Assembly (NCBI RefSeq): GCF_017897595.1
Contig: NZ_JAGKIK010000002.1
Coordinates: 62,001-126,000 of the forward strand
Length of the DNA: 64,000 nt
Direction of reading: 5' to 3'
Source of the DNA: Aquimarina sp. U1-2
GTDB taxonomy: Bacteria; Bacteroidota; Bacteroidia; Flavobacteriales; Flavobacteriaceae
Each line of letters starts with the position of its first letter. Within the stretch, counting starts at the first letter, position 1. The notes under the pieces are model-generated. The model did no database searches, had not been told where the DNA came from, and worked only from the letters and a program-made list of their open reading frames with translations. Of this stretch, positions 8,409-17,549 are shown one piece after another. Both the position numbers and the translations under genes were made by a program.

Positions 8409-8495
8409 CCCCCAGAACGTATTCTGGGGGAATAACTATTGAAACAAACTAGAATAATACAAACTCAACTTATATCTCTAACATGAAGTTTCAAT
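8409..8495 (-). repeat. Structured hairpin element, copy 2
   Basis: CCCCCAGAA at 8409-8417 pairs with TTCTGGGGG at 8422-8430. Next come ATTGAAAC at 8438-8445 and GTTTCAAT at 8488-8495, enclosing ACAAACTCAACTTATA at 8459-8474, identical to copy 1. It lies just downstream of the minus-strand lipoprotein gene, so it may be that operon's 3' UTR and terminator. The GC stem differs in sequence from copy 1 but keeps its pairing. Confidence 0.6.
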
Positions 8496-8513
8496 GATCT
8501 TTTTTAATTTAAT

Positions 8514-9125
8514 TTATTGTACTACTATGTTTTCAAAGGTCCAGTCGATATCAGCTTCACCTCCCGCATTGGTATCATTACCACCTGCAACACCTTCAGC
8601 ATCTTTATCCAACTCATGTAGTAATAGAACTCTTAAATCTCCAGTACCGGTAGCGTCGGTTGTAGTTAATGTAAAAGTGATGCCAACAGGTCGAGCATTA
8701 GTTCCTTCACAAGGTTCTTCGTTATAATCACACTCTTGATCTGTATATGCCGTGGTTATTCCCAAATCACTGGTCAAATAAAAGAATTGATGTTCGTCTG
8801 CCTCACCTTCAATCTCTTCGTTAACCCTTTCTACAGGATTTTCGGTAGTATTTAACAGCACTATCGATCCATTGTAGGTAGTGTTTGTTCTTAACTCTCC
8901 TTCTACATTCGATGTAGGTGATGTAGAACCTATATCACCATCTGGGTCCAGAAAATTAAGTGTCACAACGTTATTTGCATCGGTCGGGTTAATCAAGGTA
9001 ACTGTCATTGTGGTAATTACCTCTGGATCGTTTGCTGGATTTGGGTCATCATCATCATCTGAACAGGAAGTTAAGAAAAGAGCTCCTATTAGAAATACGG
9101 TTAAAAATTTACTTAAGTTCATCAT
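8514..9125 (-). CDS. Cell-surface/periplasmic lipoprotein paired with TonB receptor
   Basis: A 203-residue protein with lipobox LTSCSDDDDD, an Asp-rich tether right after the acylated Cys. The body is Thr-rich and beta-predicted (TMTVTLINPTDANNVVTLNF, HQFFYLTSDLGITTAYTDQE) and contains a Cys-x6-Cys pair (CDYNEEPC). The start lies 11 bases after the stop of the TonB receptor gene, indicating one operon. Bacteroidota receptors of this class often have a small lipoprotein companion that helps capture ligand. The family name is unsure; similar proteins are often labelled type 1 periplasmic-binding fold. Confidence 0.65.
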   Translation of the reverse strand: MMNLSKFLTVFLIGALFLTSCSDDDDDPNPANDPEVITTMTVTLINPTDANNVVTLNFLDPDGDIGSTSPTSNVEGELRTNTTYNGSIVLLNTTENPVERVNEEIEGEADEHQFFYLTSDLGITTAYTDQECDYNEEPCEGTNARPVGITFTLTTTDATGTGDLRVLLLHELDKDAEGVAGGNDTNAGGEADIDWTFENIVVQ

Positions 9126-9136
9126 TGTTTAAAAAA

Positions 9137-11539
9137 TTAATAGTTAATTGATATTCGTAATAAAATGTTTCTACCCAACTCGTCTGCAAAGTATCGTAGT
9201 CGATTGAGATAATTTCTATACCTTGTATTGAGCACATTATTTATAGTGAGCCCAATGTTGAGATCGTTCTTTTTGTTTACTTTAAAAAGCATGCTGGTAT
9301 CAAAATTTAGTAGATGGTATGCATCTGGCGGAGTGTTAATCTCTAATTCGACTTCTTCGCCGGCATTTTGAGAAAACACAAAAATATTAGGTGGAAATTC
9401 ATTTTGCCTAAATGTATACCGACTTTCTAATGAGGCTTGAAAATTGAACCAATCTTTACATAAAAAGGTAAGTTTATTCGTAACATTAGGTGCTGGCATA
9501 TTGATTAAAGGAACATTACTATCATTCTCTTTCCCTTTAACTAAAGAAAAGTTATGATCGGTTTGCCAATACTTTGACCAGTTTGCGTACATTCTTGCAT
9601 CAATTCCCAAAAGATAAGCATCGGTTTGTCGATATTCCCAAACAGGAAAAGAACCTCTTATAGTTGTTAGATCCCCTGTAGGTTCAAGGATGATAAAATC
9701 TTCTATGAAATTAGCGTAAGGCGAAATTTCCCATCCCCATTGCTCATTATTCTTCTGAAGCGATATCGAAAGTTTATGAGAAACTTCGCTATCAAATCTT
9801 ATATTACCGATTTCTATTCTCGCAGCAGAGTGATGTAGACCATCACTAAACAATTCAGCTGGATTAGGGGCTCTTTGCGCCAACGCATAATTAGCTCTAA
9901 GCTGGTAGTGTTTCTTAAATGAATATTGTACTCCTATGGTCGAAGAGATGTTATGATAATCAAATATCGGATTTGTTAATAGCTGAGAGCCTGTTACTTC
10001 TCTATCAATGACAATATCAGCAAAATCATTTTCATACCCGCGTTCGTCCCATCGGCTTTGCAAATAGAATTTTTTGGCATCAATATATGTATAATCATAT
10101 CGAATTCCTGCATCCAAAAGTAAGGATTCATTTATAGTAAACTCCCCTGTAAAAAAAGCTCCCATCTCGTATCTATCATAATCCGGAATTAAACGCCTTG
10201 CTCCAGTTTCTAAGGCGTCGGCAAAGTTATCTTGATATCTTAACAGAACCCCTGTTTTTAAGCTATAATTAGGCTTCGCATCAAATTCAAATTCTGAAGT
10301 AAACGTATGGGTAGTAAGCTCTAAATCTATACTGGGTCTTCTACTTCGTTCTTCAGTTCTTCTAATATCGAATTCAAACCGTTGATTATGTTGAAAATCA
10401 TATTGAGTGGTCCATTTCCCTAATTCTTCAAACCTCTTATAATATTTTATTGTACCTAGATGATGAGTAACCTCTTGCTTCGGATTACTAATTTCATAAG
10501 TAAAATCTCTTATAATACGTGGTTGTCCTGTATTAATAGCTGCGATAAGACCGTCTGGATTGCCTATATGAGAAGCTGAAAGAACTGCAATTTCAGTATC
10601 GTAAAATGAATAAAACGCATCTAATCCATACTCAAATTTGTGTATTCCAAATGCAAAAGAGGCTCCTTTTTCATAAACTCCCGTATTTGAAAGTACATAA
10701 TCAGGGGCTTCAAAATCTCCGAGCAATTTTAAACTTCCTTGTCCTCTAAGGTACCACCCGTTTTCATAACCCTTAGCAATTCGAGTAGTGGTGGCTGTTC
10801 CACGCCCATTAGACATTGCAGAAAATGTGGTTTTTCCAAATAAGGTATCTTTGGCTGGAACACGATTAGGTTTCATGATAATAATTCCTCCTATCGCATC
10901 ACCACCGTATTGTAATGCCGAAGCCCCTTTAACTACGGTAATGCTTCCTGCCGTATTAATATCGATATTGGGAGCATGCTCATCACCCCATTCCATATCC
11001 TGCATCCTTACATTATTATTCATAATCAGGACCCTGCTACCACTTAATCCTTGAATAATTGGTTTTACAATGGTCGATCCGGTATTTAATGATGACACTC
11101 CGGGGATTTCTTTTAAAGCATCCCCAAGCGTTGCGCTACTATATTTTTCTATGGTATTTTGATCTAGAGTTGCTTCTTGGGCCGATGATGTTTCTGTTCT
11201 GTCTTTTCCTGTAATTTTTACTTCTTGTAATTCGTTTAAATGATGTTCTAAGTAAAAGTTTTTTGTTGATACTTTAGCGATATCCAAGGTAAACACCTGA
11301 GAATTACAATCCTCATGCGATACAGTAAAGGCATATGATAGTGCGCATAAGCCATCAATTGTATAATTACCATTACTATCTGTTACAATCATTTGATTAT
11401 TAAATGTGATTGTTGCTCCTTCAAGTGGTACGCCATCATGAAAATCAATTACCCGGCCGGTAAGTGATTGCTCACAATCTTGTGCTGATAAAATGCGTAC
11501 ACTTATAAGAAACACTAAAATTAAAGTGAGTCCTTTCAT
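9137..11539 (-). CDS. TonB-dependent outer-membrane receptor with N-terminal carboxypeptidase-regulatory domain
   Basis: An 800-residue protein: signal peptide MKGLTLILVFLISVRILSAQ, a carboxypeptidase-regulatory-like beta domain (residues about 25-105, GRVIDFHDGVPLEGATITF), a plug domain (about 115-225, GDALKEIPGVSSLNTGSTIV, GLSGSRVLIMNN, VVKGASALQYGGDAIGG) and a 22-strand barrel ending in an aromatic C-terminus (NILLRISINY). It imports a ligand using TonB energy. The plug and barrel recall ZnuD-type metal receptors, and the small Cys/His protein encoded 80 bases upstream supports a metal, but the ligand is not proven. Confidence 0.88.
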   Translation of the reverse strand: MKGLTLILVFLISVRILSAQDCEQSLTGRVIDFHDGVPLEGATITFNNQMIVTDSNGNYTIDGLCALSYAFTVSHEDCNSQVFTLDIAKVSTKNFYLEHHLNELQEVKITGKDRTETSSAQEATLDQNTIEKYSSATLGDALKEIPGVSSLNTGSTIVKPIIQGLSGSRVLIMNNNVRMQDMEWGDEHAPNIDINTAGSITVVKGASALQYGGDAIGGIIIMKPNRVPAKDTLFGKTTFSAMSNGRGTATTTRIAKGYENGWYLRGQGSLKLLGDFEAPDYVLSNTGVYEKGASFAFGIHKFEYGLDAFYSFYDTEIAVLSASHIGNPDGLIAAINTGQPRIIRDFTYEISNPKQEVTHHLGTIKYYKRFEELGKWTTQYDFQHNQRFEFDIRRTEERSRRPSIDLELTTHTFTSEFEFDAKPNYSLKTGVLLRYQDNFADALETGARRLIPDYDRYEMGAFFTGEFTINESLLLDAGIRYDYTYIDAKKFYLQSRWDERGYENDFADIVIDREVTGSQLLTNPIFDYHNISSTIGVQYSFKKHYQLRANYALAQRAPNPAELFSDGLHHSAARIEIGNIRFDSEVSHKLSISLQKNNEQWGWEISPYANFIEDFIILEPTGDLTTIRGSFPVWEYRQTDAYLLGIDARMYANWSKYWQTDHNFSLVKGKENDSNVPLINMPAPNVTNKLTFLCKDWFNFQASLESRYTFRQNEFPPNIFVFSQNAGEEVELEINTPPDAYHLLNFDTSMLFKVNKKNDLNIGLTINNVLNTRYRNYLNRLRYFADELGRNILLRISINY

Positions 11540-11618
11540 GTATGTAACTACTAATATCTATCTAGACATACCTTTACTAAGTATGCTAGTATAAAAGATC
11601 ATTGAGAAAATTTAGGAA

Positions 11619-11909
11619 TTAGGCTGTAGGAGGCGCCTTATTAAAGAATAAATACTGAGTTGGAGAATCAAAATAATGTTGTTCATAAGAATTTCGAACT
11701 ACATTAGAAGGAATTGTAATAATACTTGGAATCTCTATACTATCTACATTGAGATATCCATCATCTTTAGTATCTTCTGAAGTCATTTGACATAACTGGC
11801 AGTCAACATCATTGGCCTCATGATCGAAAACATGAAGATCAACGAATTGAATTAGGCTAAATATTGCCAGAAAAATTGTTGCTATGATAGGTCTTATGGA
11901 CTTCATCAT
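11619..11909 (-). CDS. Small membrane-anchored Cys/His protein, likely metal-related
   Basis: A 96-residue protein with an N-terminal hydrophobic segment (RPIIATIFLAIFSLIQF) followed by LHVFDHEANDVDCQLCQM, where two His, Asp and a Cys-x2-Cys pair could bind metal. It ends FFNKAPPTA; an APP-type end after a His and CxxC motif is characteristic of DUF2946-like proteins, which occur beside copper or zinc receptors. It is the first gene of the operon with the TonB receptor and lipoprotein. It may sense or hand over metal in the periplasm; this is inference. Confidence 0.6.
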   Translation of the reverse strand: MMKSIRPIIATIFLAIFSLIQFVDLHVFDHEANDVDCQLCQMTSEDTKDDGYLNVDSIEIPSIITIPSNVVRNSYEQHYFDSPTQYLFFNKAPPTA

Positions 11910-11963
11910 AACAAATAAACAAAAAAAACAACTAAAAAGTACACATTCACCAGTAGTTAATTG

Positions 11964-12809
11964 TTAAAATATTGCAAAACGAATCGATTTTGAGGTAATT
12001 ACGTCGAGATGTTCGGGCAAAGTACTGATATCCCAAGGATGTTTTGCACCAAAAACATGATTCGCATTTTCTACCAAGAACAACTCACTTTCGGGATTCC
12101 AGGAATGCAGATTTTTACCCTCGGTCACGGGCACTGTTTGATCATTAGTGCCATGAATAATTAAGTGCGGTATGTTTATACGTTTTGTCGCTCTAGAGAT
12201 AGTAAGCCGCTCTTCATTTTGAACAAAAGAAGTGTAAAATTCAAAGTAGTGTGGCATTTTTTGTTTCGTCCTTCCATTTTCAACATAATATACTCCGTTT
12301 TTCTTCCAAAAGTGAAATGCTTCCTTTTTCGGGAAACGATTTTTGTAATCTGAAACCGAAGCCCAGGTAATAATTTTGGTAATTCTTTCATCCTCGGCAG
12401 CTTTTATAGTTACTATGCCTCCGCCTCGAGAATGACCGATTAACGTAATTTGTGTAGGGTCTATTTCGTTGCTATAATCAAAATCTTGAGTAGATACCCA
12501 ATCAATAATAGTTTCTAGGTCATCTAATTCTTTGATATAGGTGTTGTTTCCAAAAGCTTCAAGATCAGGAAAGTCTATAGGTTGCTTTGGGGTGCCACCA
12601 TTGTGAGAAAAATTGAACTTAACAAAGAAAAAGTTTGCTTTTGCAAAAGCGGTTGCTACTAGATCCCAGGCTCCCCAGTCCTTAAATCCTTTGTAGCCAT
12701 GGCAAAATATAACTATAGGTTTTTTGTGCGCATTTCGGTTAAAAAAAACATCTGTTATTATTGGTCTACGATGCCTTCCTTGTAAGATTATATTTTTAAT
12801 AGTAGTCAT
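11964..12809 (-). CDS. Alpha/beta hydrolase
   Basis: A 281-residue hydrolase with no signal peptide. The oxyanion/HG region is FCHGYKGFKDWGAWD, the nucleophile elbow GHSRGGG, the acid lies in IIHGTNDQTVPV and the catalytic His in ENANHVFGAKHPW, in the normal order and spacing. The overall pattern resembles dienelactone-hydrolase-like or acyl-aminopeptidase-like esterases. The substrate is unknown. It starts two bases after the stop of the AddB-like gene, so it is translated from the same message and its link to DNA repair is only positional. Confidence 0.85.
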   Translation of the reverse strand: MTTIKNIILQGRHRRPIITDVFFNRNAHKKPIVIFCHGYKGFKDWGAWDLVATAFAKANFFFVKFNFSHNGGTPKQPIDFPDLEAFGNNTYIKELDDLETIIDWVSTQDFDYSNEIDPTQITLIGHSRGGGIVTIKAAEDERITKIITWASVSDYKNRFPKKEAFHFWKKNGVYYVENGRTKQKMPHYFEFYTSFVQNEERLTISRATKRINIPHLIIHGTNDQTVPVTEGKNLHSWNPESELFLVENANHVFGAKHPWDISTLPEHLDVITSKSIRFAIF

Positions 12810-12811
12810 AG

Positions 12812-15550
12812 TTAGCGAATCTCTTTTTCTATAAATGGAGTATTGGGATCAAAAATTTCTATAATCAGTGCTTTTAAATGAGCTTTAAACGTATCTAGTA
12901 CCCCGGCAGTAACCTCGTGATCAGGTTGGCTACGTGTGTGTTCTTTGGTACCGAATTTGATAAAGCCTTCTTGTAAATTTTTAAATGAAATAATTCCTGC
13001 CTGGAAAGGATCGGTTGTATTATTTTCGGTATAGTACATTAACCCATAGGTTAAAACCTGTACGGCTTTGCTATATTTATAGTCTTTGGTAATGTCGCTC
13101 CAATCAGTAAATACAACATCGCTTCGGGTCACTTTACCGGTTTTATAATCTATAATCCGAAGTGTATTATCTAGAAGGTCTATTCGGTCAACTTTTCCCT
13201 TGATATATACCGGAAAATCAAATTCGGGAATATCAATTTGAGCTTTTAGGTTATTTTCTATGGATAGCATTTTTAATTGAGATCCGTTTTGTAGCAGCTT
13301 TTCTTCTAAGCTCAGAAAGTTATACACATATCGTTTCGCTACTTCAAAAATCAGGAGGTTTTTACCACTAGTAATATCTAGTGTCGAATACTCTTTTTTA
13401 AATTGTTTCTTTATTTCGTTGCCAATACTTTTTTTCATTTGCGCAAGATATTCCAAAGTAATAAGCTTATGCTCAAAAGGTTGATAAAATGTCTCTAGCG
13501 CGTTATGAATTACAGTTCCCAACGTATTGGCAGCTATTGTTTCTTCTACCTCTTGCATTTCTCTAATATCCAGAACATATTTATAGTAGAAATCTATCGG
13601 ATTTCTTATGTATGTAGTAAGTGCAGATGGTGATAATCCATGCATGGCAAGTTGTTGCAGTTTTTGCAATACAGCAGTATTTTTTTTGATTTGTAAAGGT
13701 TGTTGCATCAATTGAGGGACTTCTGAAACAACAGTGTAGTGGTTTACTGTGTGTTTAGGTCTTTTATCGATATCGAGTTGAAATAAAAATCTACTTTTTT
13801 CACCACTTCCAATTCCTTCATTTTCGGTATTGTATACCAGATAAATGTTCTTAGCTCGTTGAATTAATCGATAAAAATGATACGTATAGATGGCATCCTT
13901 TTCTTTATATGTAGGTAGATTATACGCTCTTTTCAGATCATAAGGGATAAAAGAGTTTGCACTTTTTCCGGCAGGTAAAATACCCTCATTTACAGAACTG
14001 ATAATAACCGTTTCAAAATCCAGGCAGCGTGACTCTAACATCCCCATAAATTGTAAACCTTGAAAGGGTTCTCCAGAAAAATCGAGTGATGCTGTATTTA
14101 CTATTTCTTGATACACCATGTACAAAGCACTCATGGTTGTCATGTAGGGGTACGTACTATGAATGGTTGTTAGTTTATTAAATACTAAATGAAAATGATA
14201 GATATATTCTAACTCTAGTACGTTGTTTTTTGTATCAATATTCGCTTTAAGGTGATAGATGAGCTTTTTCAAATTGCTTAGTGCCGTAGTTACGTTTTTC
14301 CAAGGATGAAACAGTGCATGTAGTATTTCTTTCTTCTCTTTTTCTACCTGATCTTGTAATTTTTGTAACGATACATATACTATATTTTCTCTTCTAATAG
14401 CTAAAACTAATTCTCTGGCGGTTCGTCCTAATAACCTATTTGCAGGAAGAGTAGTTAAAATCTCTACTACTGCGTTAAAGTAGAGTTTATCTGGGTTTAT
14501 ATTTTTTTGCAGGTTAAATAGCATTTCAAAAAAACCAGAAGTAGGAACCTCTTTCAGAGGCAATCCCATAGTGATATTGATCGAATTGATAGTGTTAGGT
14601 AATGCGTTAAGCAAGGGTTGCATTAAACTTTCATCAGCCAAAACAAGCGCTGTATTTTCTATTTTCGATGCAGGAATTGCAGAAAGAATTTTGGATATAG
14701 ACTTTGCTTGTCCCACATTTTTAGGCGCTCCAATAAGTTGGATTTTTTTTGTATCTGAAAATGTGTTATTTATCCATGTAAACGGGTGACTTTTGTAATA
14801 TTCCCATTGATCTCTATAATTACGAAGAAATAAAGCTGCCTCATGATACTCGTTGTTCATAAAAAACTGATCACAATCCCAATAAACATCGGCGAATCCT
14901 GAAGCCAAAAATGCTTGAAATATAATCTGCTCTGCATTATTTAAGGCATTAAACCCAATAAGGATATGTCGTTTTTTAGATTTTTGAATGTACTTATGAA
15001 TATCTTCAGAAGCTTTTCGATACAATAATCCTTGATATCCCATGTTTTTTGATATCAACTTATCTTTAAAACCTTCGTAATAATGTAATAAACTTTCCCA
15101 GAATAGAATGTAGTTTTGTATTAATTGTGTCTTTTCTTTTTGTAAATACCAGTGATTTAAATCTTGAATATTAGACAGGTAGGAGAAGAAACTTTTATGA
15201 TCAATACAATACCTATCGATCTCATTAAAATCATTGATTAATGTTTGAGCCCAGTTACTAAACGTTTCGAAGCTCTCTTTTTCTAGATGTGAATGTACCT
15301 CTAGATAGGTTTCGTAGAACTCAAACAAAGCTTGAGTGTGCTCTATTTGTTCTAATCCTGAAACTTGTGTGATAAACTCTTCAATACTATAAATTTCGGG
15401 AACAAAGATGGTTTGGCCACTATATAAAGCAGCCATTTCTTTTTTAAGAAATAAGCCTGCTCTTTTACTGGGAACTAAAAAAACATGATCGCTTATTACT
15501 ATATCTTTCGAATGTAATTCTTGTAGGACTTCTTTAAGAAAAGTTTTCAA
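12812..15550 (-). CDS. AddB/RexB-like PD-(D/E)XK nuclease-helicase subunit
   Basis: A 912-residue protein of the AddB type: an inactive-helicase-like N-terminal part (SDHVFLVPSKRAGLFLKKEM, then LVLADESLMQPLLNALP and GLPLKEVP) and a C-terminal RecB-family nuclease domain with LSPSALTTYIRNPIDFYYKY, VIHNALE, GKVDRIDLLDNTLRIIDYKT and QVLTYGLMYY. The D/DYKTG motif is the catalytic core. It should work with the AddA-like helicase encoded at 17550-20702 in double-strand-break resection. An ompA gene on the same strand lies between the two. Confidence 0.85.
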   Translation of the reverse strand: MKTFLKEVLQELHSKDIVISDHVFLVPSKRAGLFLKKEMAALYSGQTIFVPEIYSIEEFITQVSGLEQIEHTQALFEFYETYLEVHSHLEKESFETFSNWAQTLINDFNEIDRYCIDHKSFFSYLSNIQDLNHWYLQKEKTQLIQNYILFWESLLHYYEGFKDKLISKNMGYQGLLYRKASEDIHKYIQKSKKRHILIGFNALNNAEQIIFQAFLASGFADVYWDCDQFFMNNEYHEAALFLRNYRDQWEYYKSHPFTWINNTFSDTKKIQLIGAPKNVGQAKSISKILSAIPASKIENTALVLADESLMQPLLNALPNTINSINITMGLPLKEVPTSGFFEMLFNLQKNINPDKLYFNAVVEILTTLPANRLLGRTARELVLAIRRENIVYVSLQKLQDQVEKEKKEILHALFHPWKNVTTALSNLKKLIYHLKANIDTKNNVLELEYIYHFHLVFNKLTTIHSTYPYMTTMSALYMVYQEIVNTASLDFSGEPFQGLQFMGMLESRCLDFETVIISSVNEGILPAGKSANSFIPYDLKRAYNLPTYKEKDAIYTYHFYRLIQRAKNIYLVYNTENEGIGSGEKSRFLFQLDIDKRPKHTVNHYTVVSEVPQLMQQPLQIKKNTAVLQKLQQLAMHGLSPSALTTYIRNPIDFYYKYVLDIREMQEVEETIAANTLGTVIHNALETFYQPFEHKLITLEYLAQMKKSIGNEIKKQFKKEYSTLDITSGKNLLIFEVAKRYVYNFLSLEEKLLQNGSQLKMLSIENNLKAQIDIPEFDFPVYIKGKVDRIDLLDNTLRIIDYKTGKVTRSDVVFTDWSDITKDYKYSKAVQVLTYGLMYYTENNTTDPFQAGIISFKNLQEGFIKFGTKEHTRSQPDHEVTAGVLDTFKAHLKALIIEIFDPNTPFIEKEIR

Positions 15551-15790
15551 TGGCTAAACTATTAATAACACTTTATACCATTTCTGCTTTAAAATTACTC
15601 ATTAAAACCTACCTACCTGGCGGATGGCAGTCAGGATTGCCTTTTTCCGTTTATACTTCAACATAAAAAGCAACCGTAGCTACGGCTATGATTGAGTTTT
15701 CTTTTTTTCTAAACAAAAATGACTGCTTTTTATTTGAGTAATTTTAAAGTAGAACTGGTATTACTTGGATCAGGTTCATTTCTTAAAAAT

Positions 15791-15825
15791 AAAAAACGTC
15801 CCGATACTATCGGGACGTTTTATCA
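15791..15825 (-). terminator. Strong palindromic terminator after ompA
   Basis: AACGTCCCGATA (15795-15806) pairs with TATCGGGACGTT (15808-15819), with T-rich flanks on both strands. It follows the ompA stop by about 27 bases and separates ompA from addB. The remainder of 15551-15790 shows no gene, only a CCTACCTGGCGGATGGCAG fragment. Confidence 0.85.
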
Positions 15826-15851
15826 ATTATTTGTTAAAAATTAACCTACAA

Positions 15852-17270
15852 TTACTTTACTAAGTTAATCTCTACACGTCTGTTTTTAGCTCTACCAGCT
15901 CTAGTTTTGTTAGTAGCGATAGGTCTATCTTCTCCATAACCAACAGCAGATAATCTAAACTGATCGATACCATTCTCTACTAACCAGTTCTTTACAGAAT
16001 TAGCTCTAGAGTCAGATAATCTTTGGTTCAATTTGTTACTACCAGAGCTATCAGTATGACCTTCTACTGTAAACTTAGCAGTTGGATATTCTTTTAAGAT
16101 AGCGATAATATCATTAAGCACTTTAGTAGATTCTGCTTTGATAGTTGATTTACCTAAATCAAACAATACTTGTGCAGCGTACTCGTTAAGTGTTTTTTGT
16201 ACTTCTTCAGTAACTTCAGGACAACCGTTGTTGGCAACAGTACCAGCTACATCTGGACAGTTATCATCTTTGTCTAATACTCCGTCTCCGTCTTTATCTT
16301 GGAAAGGACATCCATTATTTTCTGCAGGGCCAGACTCATTAGGACATTGATCTTTAGCATCAGTGATACCATCACCATCAGCATCAGGACATCCATTAAG
16401 TTCTGCTAAACCAGCTACAGTAGGACACTCATCTTTAGGATCAGCTACACCGTCACCATCAGTGTCAGGACATCCGTTAAATTCTGCAGTACCAGCAGTA
16501 TCAGGACAATCGTCTTTAGCATCAGTAATACCATCACCGTCAGTATCAGGACATCCGTTAAATTCTTCTAAACCAGGAACATCTGGACACTCGTCATCTT
16601 TATCGTATACACCATCACCATCGGTATCTTTACCTCCGAAAGCAAAGGTAATTCCTGCAGAGTGTTGGAAATGTGTTGGAGGGTAACTAAAAGCTCTACC
16701 ATTAGCACCTACGGCGTAGTCTTCGAATACGTGTTTGTATGTAGACTGCACGTTAAATGCTAAATTTTCGGTTAACCATAGATTGATTCCAATAGAACCA
16801 TTTAAAGTTCCTACTCCTATTTCATCTAACCAAGTATAACCACCACCTACACCTAGGTAAGGGTCAAACCAACCGGTTTTTAAAACATTTTTAAGGCTGT
16901 AGCTAATTCTACCATCTGCAGCATAGTACGATAAATCATCTGCACTTACGTTAGTTCCATCTTCAGTCTCACCCAATTTATCAATTTTGTTAACCGATCC
17001 AGAAACGGTAAATGTAAAACCGTCTCCTATATATCTACCAACAGATAAAGTGGAAACAGAAGGAAGGATGTTCCAGTGGTCGCCAGCGTTAAAGTATTCG
17101 TCGAAAATTTCTCCTTGTACAGGTAGATCACCACCAGTAGGAAAGACATCAACGGCATTAACGCCTATAGAAACCGCCCAAGGATTGTTTTCATCTTGTG
17201 CATTCGAAGTACTAACCCCTAGTACTAGTAACGAAGCAACTAAAAATCTGCTAAGATGTTTCATATTCAA
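15852..17270 (-). CDS. OmpA family protein with TSP3 calcium-binding repeats
   Basis: A 472-residue outer-membrane protein: signal peptide ([20 protein letters not shown]; a start two codons later at 17264 is equally possible), an eight-strand barrel-like region to about residue 210, five thrombospondin type 3 repeats of the form DxDGDGxxDxxDxCP (about 215-345), and a C-terminal OmpA peptidoglycan-binding domain ([40 protein letters not shown]). It anchors the outer membrane to the wall and binds Ca2+ in the repeats. It has its own promoter and terminator. Confidence 0.93.
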   Translation of the reverse strand: MNMKHLSRFLVASLLVLGVSTSNAQDENNPWAVSIGVNAVDVFPTGGDLPVQGEIFDEYFNAGDHWNILPSVSTLSVGRYIGDGFTFTVSGSVNKIDKLGETEDGTNVSADDLSYYAADGRISYSLKNVLKTGWFDPYLGVGGGYTWLDEIGVGTLNGSIGINLWLTENLAFNVQSTYKHVFEDYAVGANGRAFSYPPTHFQHSAGITFAFGGKDTDGDGVYDKDDECPDVPGLEEFNGCPDTDGDGITDAKDDCPDTAGTAEFNGCPDTDGDGVADPKDECPTVAGLAELNGCPDADGDGITDAKDQCPNESGPAENNGCPFQDKDGDGVLDKDDNCPDVAGTVANNGCPEVTEEVQKTLNEYAAQVLFDLGKSTIKAESTKVLNDIIAILKEYPTAKFTVEGHTDSSGSNKLNQRLSDSRANSVKNWLVENGIDQFRLSAVGYGEDRPIATNKTRAGRAKNRRVEINLVK

Positions 17271-17298
17271 TAATTTAATTTTTAAGTGTTAATTAGAG

Positions 17299-17328
17299 CA
17301 AATGTAATATGTTAAACATAACTGTCAA
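17299..17328 (-). promoter_or_regulatory. Consensus Bacteroidota promoter of ompA
   Basis: On the minus strand TTG (17326-17328), a 19-base spacer and TACATTTG (17299-17306) match both the -33 and -7 elements with the expected spacing, about 30 bases upstream of the ompA start. This is the best promoter match in the window and fits a highly expressed protein. Confidence 0.75.
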
Positions 17329-17549
17329 AGATAAATCTAATAAAATTTTCATAATAAGCCAGTAAATATCGCTGTTTTCAGGGGGCTTAAAGTTTTTTCT
17401 TACAGTATTTTAAACCCAAAAAAAACAACTATATTTTAGTTTTTTATTAAAAGTAATAGTATTTATTTCAACAATTACGGTACAATTATAAGATAAAAAT
17501 ACCTTTTATCCTTACAATTCTCTTAGTAATTGCAAAAATCCTTGATTAT

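Noticed and set aside
4669..8500. Integrated element with att repeats at tRNA-Ala
   Set aside because: No integrase gene and no visible repeat of the tRNA 3' end; only decayed and accessory genes support the idea.
8494..8727. Plus-strand ORF of 77 codons
   Set aside because: It is antisense to the well-supported lipoprotein gene and overlaps the hairpin element; Ser/Pro-rich translation is typical of a shadow frame.
16138..16686. Long plus-strand ORFs opposite the ompA TSP3 repeats
   Set aside because: They are mirror frames of the repetitive Asp/Gly-rich coding sequence; ompA has promoter, signal peptide, domains and terminator.
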